From GWE2-40-63 sp050251815 (GTDB lineage Bacteria > Bacteroidota > Bacteroidia > Bacteroidales > SZUA-534): a stretch of 64,000 nt of DNA. The stretch covers positions 1-64,000 of the forward strand of contig JBFWMB010000015.1 in the NCBI GenBank assembly GCA_050251815.1. The letters run 5' to 3'. Shown piece by piece: positions 17,251 through 25,396 of the stretch. The notes beneath the pieces are model-generated. The model was not told the origin of the DNA, did not search any database, and worked only from the letters and a program-made list of their open reading frames with translations. Position numbers and translations under genes: made by a program. Each line of letters starts with the position of its first letter. Within the stretch, counting starts at the first letter, position 1.

Positions 17251-18804
17251 TTATTCCTTAAGTTTTACCAACCAATTGCGGTGTTCAATTTTTGCTCCAC
17301 TGGGTATATCGGGAACTGAAATTTTAAATTCCGATTCTTCAATGCTCGCTCCTTTAATTACCAGTGTGTAAGAACCCGGTGGTAGCGCTATGGTAGCTTG
17401 TTGGCTTGAAAAATCGTATTTATAGGTACCAAAAACCAATTTAGATTTACTGAATGCTGTAACAACAATGGTAGAATCAATGGTCACCAAATCGCTCATA
17501 GCCTCGCTTGTACCGGTTTTTAGTTTTAACTGTATAATTTTTACCGAAGGATCTTCATTATTAAAGATAACCCGGTAAATATCGGCAAAACCCAAACCGT
17601 CGGGTCGTAAAGCTGAAACATAAGCATAGCGCTGATTGGGTGAAAAAGCAATGGTTGTATTATCAAATACATCGTTTAGCGGGTATTCCAATTGCTTGGG
17701 GGTACTAAACTCACGGGTATTGGCATTTATTGCTGATTTAAAAATATCGAAACCTCCCATCGACTTTGGATTGTCGGAACAAAAAAACAAGGTATTTCCA
17801 TCCTGACTCAAAACCGGAAAATCTTCGTTATAGGGTGTGTTGATGCTGGTTCCGCAATTGCGGGGTTCACCCCAATCGCCGGTTGGTAATTTCAGACTGT
17901 AATAAATATCGGTTCCTCCCAGACCTCCATCGCGATTACTCGAGAAATACAAGGTATCGGCATTGGCTGTTTCATAAGCAGCAAATTCTCCACTTTTACT
18001 GTTTACACTTTCATTTAATAAACTTTTCCCTCTAAAGCTATTCCTGTTTCTATCGGAATACATAATGTCCTGGTAGGCTTCGTAACCGGCCATTTGAACA
18101 AACAGTTTGTCGTTTGCCAGCGAAAAACCAGCAACAAACTCATCGTCGATGGAATTTACAGCTGCCAGTTTACGCCCTTTTTCAAAAATTCCGTCGTCAA
18201 CATCAGCATAATACACATTGTTGGTATAAAGCATAAATTTGTGATCATAATCCTGATTGCTGGTATAAAAAAGCAATTCTCCATCGGGCGAAATTACAGG
18301 ACTCAGTTCGTCCATTTCGGAATTTAACTTTGATCCTAAATTAATGAACGAAACATCGAGCGGATGTTTTACCTGCTTTTTGGCCTGACTGGCCATTTGC
18401 ATCCATTGGTTGCACAGGTATAACCACTCACTTTTTTTGGGCTCTAGAAGCATACTCTTTTGAAATGAAGCCATACTATTGTTGAACTGATAATTATACA
18501 AATACGCTTTTCCTAATTCAAAAGCAAATTGAGCATCGTGTTTAAAGTGTGTTTCAATTTTTAAAAAGTATTTTAGTGCTTTCCATGGTTCCTGATTGCT
18601 GTTTAAATGGCACAAACCCAAACGATAAGTATTTACAGTATTCAGGGTATCGCCTTCGTACAGCTTTTGGTAAAGTTTTAATGCAACAGCAAAGCTTTCC
18701 GATTTGAAATGATAATTAGCATCGCGTGCTTCTTTTTGGGCAAAAATGTTTATTGAAACAACCATAATTACAATCAGCAACAAAACAGGTTTAATACGTT
18801 TCAT
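17251..18804 (-). CDS. Exported TPR-PD40 protein, PorE-like without the OmpA domain (copy 2)
   Basis: A 517-residue exported protein: Sec signal (about 5-22), TPR-like helices (about 27-135), a beta-propeller of PD40 repeats (LSPVISPDGELLFYTS, YFSSNRDGGLGGTDIY, FPVLSQDGNTLFFCS, MGGFDIFKS), and a C-terminal regulatory-like beta domain (PGSYTLVIKG, about 465-517). The order TPR, propeller, beta domain is that of the type IX secretion protein PorE, but the peptidoglycan-binding OmpA domain that ends PorE is absent. Its upstream neighbour has the same architecture and almost the same length, so this looks like a tandem duplication. A role at the cell envelope is inferred. Confidence 0.75.
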   Translation of the reverse strand: MKRIKPVLLLIVIMVVSINIFAQKEARDANYHFKSESFAVALKLYQKLYEGDTLNTVNTYRLGLCHLNSNQEPWKALKYFLKIETHFKHDAQFAFELGKAYLYNYQFNNSMASFQKSMLLEPKKSEWLYLCNQWMQMASQAKKQVKHPLDVSFINLGSKLNSEMDELSPVISPDGELLFYTSNQDYDHKFMLYTNNVYYADVDDGIFEKGRKLAAVNSIDDEFVAGFSLANDKLFVQMAGYEAYQDIMYSDRNRNSFRGKSLLNESVNSKSGEFAAYETANADTLYFSSNRDGGLGGTDIYYSLKLPTGDWGEPRNCGTSINTPYNEDFPVLSQDGNTLFFCSDNPKSMGGFDIFKSAINANTREFSTPKQLEYPLNDVFDNTTIAFSPNQRYAYVSALRPDGLGFADIYRVIFNNEDPSVKIIQLKLKTGTSEAMSDLVTIDSTIVVTAFSKSKLVFGTYKYDFSSQQATIALPPGSYTLVIKGASIEESEFKISVPDIPSGAKIEHRNWLVKLKE

Positions 18805-18856
18805 AATATGGATTTCATTTGGTTTTAATCAACAGCATGCATCCCCTTTATAATAG

Positions 18857-20413
18857 TTATTGGGTTAGGTAAATGGTACGAAAAACACCATCCGTATCGG
18901 CTGATGTTATAACCAACTCTTCCGTGTGACCTCGTTCATAACCTTCAAACTTTACTTCGAGTTTATAGGTTCCCGGAAACAAGGCTCCAAAAAAAGCTCC
19001 TCCTTCGCTTTGAACCGGTATTTGAGCAATAATATTTCCAAAATTATCGAATAAAGTAGCATAAGCCTTTAGAAAATCTTCGGAATAAGGCACCGCATTG
19101 GCCGGCGTTCCAATCATAACCGTTCCCATCAGGATAATTGACTGCGTTTCATCGCCAAAATTAATTTTGTAGATATCAAGCTTTCCAAATCCTTCTTTTC
19201 GGTTAGCCGAAACATAGGCCGTTTTCCCGTCGGCTGAAAACGAAATAGTAGTATTGTCGAGTGGTGTATTTATGGGGAAACCAAGGTTACGCGGAGGAGT
19301 CCAGGTATTGGTAGAATCGATATATAATGATTGAAAAATATCGTACTCGCCAATGCCGCTATGTCCTTTGGAAGCAAAATACAAGGATTTTCCATCGGGA
19401 CTTAAACTTGGGAAATTGTCGTCGAACTCGGTATTGATGGTTGAACCCAGATTTTGTGACGGACCCCATGCACCTGAAGCATCTTTGCGTGAATAGTAAA
19501 TATCGAGTCCGCCTCTGCCTCCACGGCGGTCGCTCGCAAAAAAGAGTTTATTTCCATCGGGCGAAATACAAGCTCCCATTTCAACGCCATCGGTATTTAA
19601 ATCGGCAGGTAATTCAGAGCGGGAGGCATCGCTAAACTTATTTCCTTTGCGATTAACCATTTTAACATCGTGTGAAAAATAATCGCCATCGGCATAAATC
19701 AGAATTTTCTCGCCGTTAGCCTGCATCCCAACAACTGTTTCGTTATCGTAGGTATTTACCGGTATCGGATTTGCTTTTCCCCAGCTTCCCTTGCGATAAT
19801 CAGAATAAAAAACATTGGCTATGTAATCCTCAAAATCATCAACATAAGTGCTATTAGACGTATAAACCATTGTTGAATTATCGGCTGAAATAAACGGATA
19901 ATAATCGTCGTAAATGGAGTTAATGGTTGAATCGAGGCGCTCAAACACTACATTTCGCGGATAGTTAATACGTTCCAATGCATCGTAGCACATTTTAATA
20001 AGGCGATCGGATTCGGTAAGTTTGTCCTCAGCCACACCAATCATTTTATATTCATAAAAAGCCTCTACCGCTTCGGTAAACCGGTAATTATACATGTAGG
20101 CCCGACCCAGGTAGTAATAGCTTTGTACCGGATAATTGTTGTGCCCTACTACAAACTCCAGGTAGGGAATTGCCAACGATTTATCGATGGTTGTTTCGGT
20201 ATAACATATCCCAATCCGGTAATTCAGCTCAATATTTCGTTTGTCTCTTTCATAAAGGATCAGGTAATTCTCAAGTGCAAATTCATAATCGCCATCACGA
20301 AAGCTATTTTCGGCATACTTCTGGGTTAGGATGAGTTCGATATCGGTTTGTGCTTTTAAAGGCAGAAACGCAACTAGAGTAAATAAAACAAAAGCCAGTG
20401 CTTTTTTCAACAT
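18857..20413 (-). CDS. Exported TPR-PD40 protein, PorE-like without the OmpA domain (copy 1)
   Basis: A 518-residue paralogue of the gene 52 bp downstream. It has a Sec signal (about 4-21), TPR-like helices with YRIGICYTET and YYLGRAYMYNYRF (about 30-145), PD40 repeats (ACISPDGNKLFFASDRRGG, FPSLSPDGKSLYFASKGH, TISFSADGKTAYVSANR) and a C-terminal beta domain (FPGTYKLEVKFEGYERGH). No OmpA domain follows. The two genes probably share one message; a strong 20-bp hairpin at 20522-20567 isolates them from dnaN. Confidence 0.75.
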   Translation of the reverse strand: MLKKALAFVLFTLVAFLPLKAQTDIELILTQKYAENSFRDGDYEFALENYLILYERDKRNIELNYRIGICYTETTIDKSLAIPYLEFVVGHNNYPVQSYYYLGRAYMYNYRFTEAVEAFYEYKMIGVAEDKLTESDRLIKMCYDALERINYPRNVVFERLDSTINSIYDDYYPFISADNSTMVYTSNSTYVDDFEDYIANVFYSDYRKGSWGKANPIPVNTYDNETVVGMQANGEKILIYADGDYFSHDVKMVNRKGNKFSDASRSELPADLNTDGVEMGACISPDGNKLFFASDRRGGRGGLDIYYSRKDASGAWGPSQNLGSTINTEFDDNFPSLSPDGKSLYFASKGHSGIGEYDIFQSLYIDSTNTWTPPRNLGFPINTPLDNTTISFSADGKTAYVSANRKEGFGKLDIYKINFGDETQSIILMGTVMIGTPANAVPYSEDFLKAYATLFDNFGNIIAQIPVQSEGGAFFGALFPGTYKLEVKFEGYERGHTEELVITSADTDGVFRTIYLTQ

Positions 20414-20521
20414 AATTATTTCTTTTTCTTTTAGTTGAATTTTTCAGCTCATAAAGATATAAAATATCAGCTATTTTAACACTTAAGCCGGTAAGAACCG
20501 CCATTATTATTTTTACAGTGC

Positions 20522-20567
20522 CAACAAAACAAAAAGCCACGTTACAGCGTGGCTTTTTGTTTTGTTG
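20522..20567 (-). terminator. Strong symmetric terminator after dnaN
   Basis: A perfect 20-bp inverted repeat (20522-20541 with 20548-20567) surrounds the loop TTACAG. It has a GCCACG/CGTGGC core, and the A- and T-rich outer arms give T runs on both strands. It lies just past the dnaN stop codon. Confidence 0.9.
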
Positions 20568-20580
20568 ATTTTTCGAATTG

Positions 20581-21708
20581 TTATCCGTTAATCATCATAG
20601 GCATTAACAGCATCAAAACGTCTTCGTTTTCTGAATCGGTTTCAAAAGGTACCAAAATACCGGCACGCGTTGGATCAGATAAATTCATAACCACATCGGC
20701 ACTGGCTATGTTTGCAAGAATTTCGATAAGGAACAACGATTTAAAGCCAATCTCCATTTCGTCGCCTTCGAACTGGCATTTTACACGCTCGTGAGCTGAA
20801 ATTGAGAAATCGATATCCTGAGCTGAAACCGTTAACTGATTAGCTGTTAACGATAATTTTATCAGATTACTTGCCTGATTGGAGAATACCGAAACCCGAC
20901 GTAATGAGTTGTAAAAATCGAGCCGATCGATAACCAATTTGTTTGGATTGTCTTTAGGAATAACTGCCTCGTAATTTGGATAGTTCCCTTCGACCAAACG
21001 GCAAATTAATTTGTAACCATTAAACTCAACCATGGCATTCTTTTGATCGAACTGCAGGTTCACTGCACTATCGTCTTTTGGAAGAATATTTTTTAATAAA
21101 CCGGCAGGTTTCTGTGGCAAAATAAACGAAGCAGAATCTTCTGATTTGATGTCGGTACGGCGGTAACGAACCAATTTATGGGCATCGGATGCTACAAAAG
21201 TTAAATGCTCGGGCGACAATTCCACGTTAATACCTGTCATTACCGGACGCAATTCATCGTCGGATGCAGCAAACAAGGTTTTACTCAAACCCAAACCCAA
21301 TACTTCGGCGGTAAGCGAAACAGATTTTACATCACCTTTCATCTCGGGAAGGGAAGGAAAATCGGCACTTTGCTGCCCCATGATACTGAATTTACCATTC
21401 TCGGAAACAATATCAACCGTAAGCGATTCCTTATCGATATTAAACGTTAAGGGTTGTTCCGGAAATTCCTTAAGAATGGTGGTAATTCGTTTGGCATCGA
21501 TGGCAATTTCTCCCTCATCGGAGGAGCTTTCGAGCGGCACTGTGGTAATTAAAGTTGTTTCCAGATCCGAAGCAGTAACAATCAAAGCCCCGTCTTTTAG
21601 CTGAAAAAGAAAATTGTCGAGAATCGGCAAGGTGTTTTTTGAACTGATTACACGGCTAACAGCCTGTAAATGATGCAGCATTGATGAGCTTGAAACTATA
21701 AAATTCAT
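20581..21708 (-). CDS. dnaN: DNA polymerase III sliding clamp (beta subunit)
   Basis: Ring-shaped processivity factor that holds the replicative polymerase on DNA. The 375 residues match the family, with an N-terminal MNFIVSSSSMLHHLQAVSRVI, the clamp signature LDNFLFQLKDGALIVTASDLE, DAHKLVRYRRTD near 155-166 and a C-terminus ending LMLLMPMMING. Here it is the last gene of a leftward run after gldF, gldG and a DUF4340-like gene, a neighbourhood also reported for Bacteroidota. It is not beside dnaA, so this window need not be near the origin. Confidence 0.95.
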   Translation of the reverse strand: MNFIVSSSSMLHHLQAVSRVISSKNTLPILDNFLFQLKDGALIVTASDLETTLITTVPLESSSDEGEIAIDAKRITTILKEFPEQPLTFNIDKESLTVDIVSENGKFSIMGQQSADFPSLPEMKGDVKSVSLTAEVLGLGLSKTLFAASDDELRPVMTGINVELSPEHLTFVASDAHKLVRYRRTDIKSEDSASFILPQKPAGLLKNILPKDDSAVNLQFDQKNAMVEFNGYKLICRLVEGNYPNYEAVIPKDNPNKLVIDRLDFYNSLRRVSVFSNQASNLIKLSLTANQLTVSAQDIDFSISAHERVKCQFEGDEMEIGFKSLFLIEILANIASADVVMNLSDPTRAGILVPFETDSENEDVLMLLMPMMING

Positions 21709-21775
21709 ATCTGTTTGTTTTTTTATCGAGTAACCAAAAATATTAAAAATTAAATTAAATTATGGATTTATATGC

Positions 21776-22771
21776 TCATTCTTTTAAGAAACTTTGCAAG
21801 CTCCGTAAAATGGGGTCAAATTCGTAATACTGACCAATAAACAATTCATCCACTCCTGTTTGTAAATAAAAATAATCCGGATCAATTTTCAATTGCTGTC
21901 CAAAGATATCGGTTTTTCCATGACCCGGCTTTTCATAAAATGCAACGTGTTGTTTTTGTCCTGCTGAAGTTTCAACCATCACCCTGCAAAAAGGTTCATC
22001 ACTTAAAACTACTCTCAGTTCATTTTCAGCTTGTCGATTTATTTTTGCATGGTACCTTTTAAAACGAAATTCATTAAGAAATAGTTCGGTTTCGAGTGTA
22101 TCAAAACCAACAACCGGCTGCTTATTTTGAAGGTTATACAAAACGAATTCACTTTTATTACGCACTAAGCTAAACGAATTTTCCGGCTCATTGGGGTATT
22201 GTACGGTAAGCGAAACAATTTGGGTTAAGTCGTAATTAAAAACCAGTTGCCCTTTCCAATAAGTTTCATGAATGGAGAAGCGTTGAGAAAAATCACCGCT
22301 TGCACCGGGCAATTCAACCCAAAAGGGTTCATTAGCCTGAGAAACCATCAGGTAAGTTTCCGTATTATTTGCAACTGAACCGTCTACAAAAAAACGGTGA
22401 AGCTGCTTACCCTTTGAATACAGTTCAACCTTAACCCCCTGCGTTCGCAATTGATTGACAATAGAATCCTTAAGCTGAAGCGAAACAGGCGATTTAATTA
22501 CCAATTGCTTTAATGTAGCCAGCAGCAAGTTTACCCGCCGGGATTCTGCCTTAAATTGTTGATTTACCAGCCAACTGTTTGAACTCCGTGCTAAAAGCAA
22601 GTGCCTGGTTTCGCCATCGTGCAAAACAATTTTATCGATAAGAGCCGTATCAATCTTTGTTAAATTGTGCAAATTAAAGGCATTGGTTTCAACAGTAGGC
22701 CGGAGTATTATATACAAAGCCATGAGCGCTAAAACGACAATTACAAGTATTTGTATGATTCTTTTATTCAT
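21776..22771 (-). CDS. DUF4340-like membrane-anchored protein, gldFG-linked
   Basis: A 331-residue protein with one N-terminal membrane helix (about 3-20, ending near ILRP) and a large extracytoplasmic part of repeated beta-rich units (IVLHDGETRHLLLA, NSWLVNQQFKAESRRVNLLLATLKQL). This resembles the DUF4340 family, members of which often accompany ABC-2 exporters with GldG-like subunits. The ATG at 22771 is chosen; a TTG 15 bp upstream is in frame. It lies 25 bp after gldG and 67 bp before dnaN. It may be an accessory subunit of the GldF/GldG transporter. Confidence 0.7.
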   Translation of the reverse strand: MNKRIIQILVIVVLALMALYIILRPTVETNAFNLHNLTKIDTALIDKIVLHDGETRHLLLARSSNSWLVNQQFKAESRRVNLLLATLKQLVIKSPVSLQLKDSIVNQLRTQGVKVELYSKGKQLHRFFVDGSVANNTETYLMVSQANEPFWVELPGASGDFSQRFSIHETYWKGQLVFNYDLTQIVSLTVQYPNEPENSFSLVRNKSEFVLYNLQNKQPVVGFDTLETELFLNEFRFKRYHAKINRQAENELRVVLSDEPFCRVMVETSAGQKQHVAFYEKPGHGKTDIFGQQLKIDPDYFYLQTGVDELFIGQYYEFDPILRSLQSFLKE

Positions 22772-22796
22772 ACCACTATATAACAAAAGCGATTTA

Positions 22797-24524
22797 TTAT
22801 GCTACCTGAGCATATTTTCTTTTCCGGTAATAATTATAAGCTATACCCAACAAAACAATCAGTAAAACAGGCAATAACAGATTTATTGTTTGCCAAAACA
22901 ATCGCTCTCGGGTAATTTTTGGTTTATCGAGCATCCGCAACTTATATTCTTTTGAGCGTGCTTCCATCAATCCTTCCAAATCACACAAGTAATTGATACA
23001 ATTGAGCATAAACTCTTTGTTGGCAAAAGTTTGCCGGGTAAAACGGTCGTAACCCAAAGGCAATGCTTCCTGCTTATCCCCGTTTCGATGGCTGTAATTT
23101 CGAATGATATCGCCATCGGAAATAACAATCATTTTTGTTTCCTGACTTAAGGTCATTGGTTTATTTCCATAAACGGAAGTATCGAAAGGAAGCACCCGAT
23201 TGGTAAAAACTGACTGAAAAATACCCTCGAGTAAAACACCAGTTGGCAAGAATGAACTGGTGAATCGGTCCGGATCCCGTCGTTCGCTTATCATCGATAA
23301 ATCAATAAGTGCAGGAACACTTACCTGCCGGCTGTACTTCGACGAAGTAAGTAAAATTTCTTTTTTAATATTCCCGTCGTTGCCAACCGTATCTATGGCA
23401 TTAGCAAATTCTGATTTTACCACATCAAGGTTTTTCGAAATGGGATGAGCGCTTACGGGACTCATTAACGGATAATAAACCCAGGGTGCAGGAGCAAACT
23501 GAGGCTGTTGTCCGGCCAAAGCTGTATTTATCGGAATGGTAGCACATTGCAAATCCTGTATCAGGTTGTAGTTAATGCGAACCCCGTATTTAAACAACAG
23601 GTCGTCGAGATTCAATTCGCGGTTCAAAGCCACGGTTGAACGGGTATAAGCCAAACTGTCGGTATTTACATCAACCTGATCGATAAGCCACAGCACCGAA
23701 CCACCGTTCATGATAAACTGGTCGATAAGAAACTTATTCTTTTCAGAAAAAGCTTTTTGGGGTTTGGCTATCACAATTAATTTAAAATTGTTGTTCCCCA
23801 ACGAATCAATTAGACTGTACGGATATTCATTAATTCGCATGCGGTAAACCTCATAAAAATCGGAAAGTGTGGTACCAATATCTTCCACCTCGGTTAGCGA
23901 AAGGGTTCCGTAGTCGTCAATAAAAGCAATTTTTGGAGCCTGCTCCGTAGTAAGTTTATGCATGGCGTAAGCCAACTCGTACTCTAAAGCCTGAATGGAT
24001 GAATTCAGGTTTCCTTCGGGTGAATAACCTGCATAATTTTTTAACACATTAACAGCAACTTCTTTCCCCTGATATGACATTAACATTCCCGGAAAGATTA
24101 TCTTTTGGGAGTTGCTTCCATCTTTTTCTTTTACCTGTAAATTAGTTGGCTGCAAGCCTTTTTCATATAAATATTTAAAAAGCTCATTCCTGGCTTTTGG
24201 GTCGGGATTTGCTGAAGGATCGATAAATTCGTACTGAATGTTGTCTTTTCCATAAACCCTGAATTCGTCCAAGATCTCGCGCATTGCATTTTTAAGTCGT
24301 TTGAATCCCGCAGGCATTTCACCATCAAGGTAAATCCGAAGGTAAACCATATCGTCGATGGCTTTTAATTCCTGTTTGGTATGTTCCGACAGGGTAAAGC
24401 GTTTATCGGCTGTTAAATCGATGCGTGTAAAAACAAATTGTGCTATAAACCCTACCAGCAGAATAAAGGCTACAGCAATAATCAACTGAAAATAACTTTC
24501 TTTTTTATAAGTGCTTAATTGCAT
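22797..24524 (-). CDS. gldG: Gliding-associated ABC transporter substrate-binding-like subunit GldG
   Basis: Membrane protein of the GldA/GldF/GldG ABC complex, needed for gliding in Flavobacterium. It has an N-terminal helix (about 13-31), then an extracytoplasmic domain starting RIDLTADKRFTLSEHTKQEL, a typical GldG opening (about 34-53), and a thioredoxin/GATase-like region with YDRFTRQTFANKEFMLNCI near 500-520. A second helix lies near 545-565. The length of 575 residues is usual. It follows gldF by 18 bp. Confidence 0.9.
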   Translation of the reverse strand: MQLSTYKKESYFQLIIAVAFILLVGFIAQFVFTRIDLTADKRFTLSEHTKQELKAIDDMVYLRIYLDGEMPAGFKRLKNAMREILDEFRVYGKDNIQYEFIDPSANPDPKARNELFKYLYEKGLQPTNLQVKEKDGSNSQKIIFPGMLMSYQGKEVAVNVLKNYAGYSPEGNLNSSIQALEYELAYAMHKLTTEQAPKIAFIDDYGTLSLTEVEDIGTTLSDFYEVYRMRINEYPYSLIDSLGNNNFKLIVIAKPQKAFSEKNKFLIDQFIMNGGSVLWLIDQVDVNTDSLAYTRSTVALNRELNLDDLLFKYGVRINYNLIQDLQCATIPINTALAGQQPQFAPAPWVYYPLMSPVSAHPISKNLDVVKSEFANAIDTVGNDGNIKKEILLTSSKYSRQVSVPALIDLSMISERRDPDRFTSSFLPTGVLLEGIFQSVFTNRVLPFDTSVYGNKPMTLSQETKMIVISDGDIIRNYSHRNGDKQEALPLGYDRFTRQTFANKEFMLNCINYLCDLEGLMEARSKEYKLRMLDKPKITRERLFWQTINLLLPVLLIVLLGIAYNYYRKRKYAQVA

Positions 24525-24542
24525 AAATTCCTGTTTTTGTTT

Positions 24543-25274
24543 TTACCAGTTACGGCTTTGTAGTTTAAATCGCGTCAGGGAAACAAACAGCGCAATCAAA
24601 GCCAAAAAGTAAACCACATCGCGGGTGTCGATCACACCCCTGCTCATGGAGCGATAATGCCGGTGAATACTCAGCCCCTGAAGAAAAAATTCACCACTCC
24701 GGTTGGCCAACAAAGTACTTGCCGCATCGAAACCATAAAAAAACAAAACAACCAATACCAGACTTAGAATAAATGCTGCAATGGTATTGTCGGTAAGCGA
24801 TGAGCAAAACAGGCCAAGCGCAGTATAAACAGCGGCTAAAAAAAATAATCCCAGGTACGAGCCCCAGGTTCCGCCAACATCCATTGATCCAACGGGATTT
24901 CCCAGCCGATAAACCGAGAAAAAGTAAATAAAAGTGGGTACCAAAGCGATTACTGCTATGGTTAGCGCAGCCAGATATTTTCCCATAACAATAGCTAAAT
25001 CGTTGATGGGTCGGGTCATGAGCAATTCAATGGTTCCCGTTTTTTTTTCGTCAGCAAACAAACGCATGGTAATGGCCGGTATCAGAAACATAAAAATCCA
25101 GGGAGCCAGAGCAAAAAAGGTATCCATATCGGCATAACCATAATCGAGTACATTGTTGGCACCCGGAATAACCCACATAAAAAGCCCCGTTGCCAGCAAA
25201 AATACTACAATCACAATGTAGCCAGTTAAGGAGCTGAAAAATCCTGCAATTTCTTTCCTAAATAGTGCAACCAT
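24543..25274 (-). CDS. gldF: Gliding-associated ABC transporter permease GldF
   Basis: An ABC-2 permease of 243 residues with six hydrophobic helices. The N-terminal FRKEIAGFFSSLTGYIVI and the loop MRLFADEKKTGTIELLMTRPI (about 65-85) are characteristic of GldF and NosY-like permeases. It is the first gene of the operon gldF-gldG-DUF4340-dnaN. The ATPase partner GldA is not in the window, as in Flavobacterium where it is unlinked. Presence of these genes does not prove gliding, since non-gliding Bacteroidota also carry them. Confidence 0.9.
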   Translation of the reverse strand: MVALFRKEIAGFFSSLTGYIVIVVFLLATGLFMWVIPGANNVLDYGYADMDTFFALAPWIFMFLIPAITMRLFADEKKTGTIELLMTRPINDLAIVMGKYLAALTIAVIALVPTFIYFFSVYRLGNPVGSMDVGGTWGSYLGLFFLAAVYTALGLFCSSLTDNTIAAFILSLVLVVLFFYGFDAASTLLANRSGEFFLQGLSIHRHYRSMSRGVIDTRDVVYFLALIALFVSLTRFKLQSRNW

Positions 25275-25290
25275 AGTTTACGCTGTTTTT

Positions 25291-25330
25291 TGAGAGCACA
25301 AAAATAATGGTTTTTACCAAACAGCTCTCA
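25291..25330 (-). promoter_or_regulatory. Dyad-flanked promoter region of the gldF operon
   Basis: On the minus strand TATTTTTG (25299-25306) is an exact -7 type box 25 bp from the gldF start. A perfect 7-bp dyad, TGAGAGC/GCTCTCA (25291-25297 and 25324-25330), brackets it, with an inner TGGT/ACCA dyad at 25308-25319. No -33 TTG is well placed. Confidence 0.35.
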
Positions 25331-25396
25331 TTTTGTATCTATAGGAACCTGCGAAGGTTTTAATACTGGCAAAAAAGCAGGTTTTGATTCGAGCCG

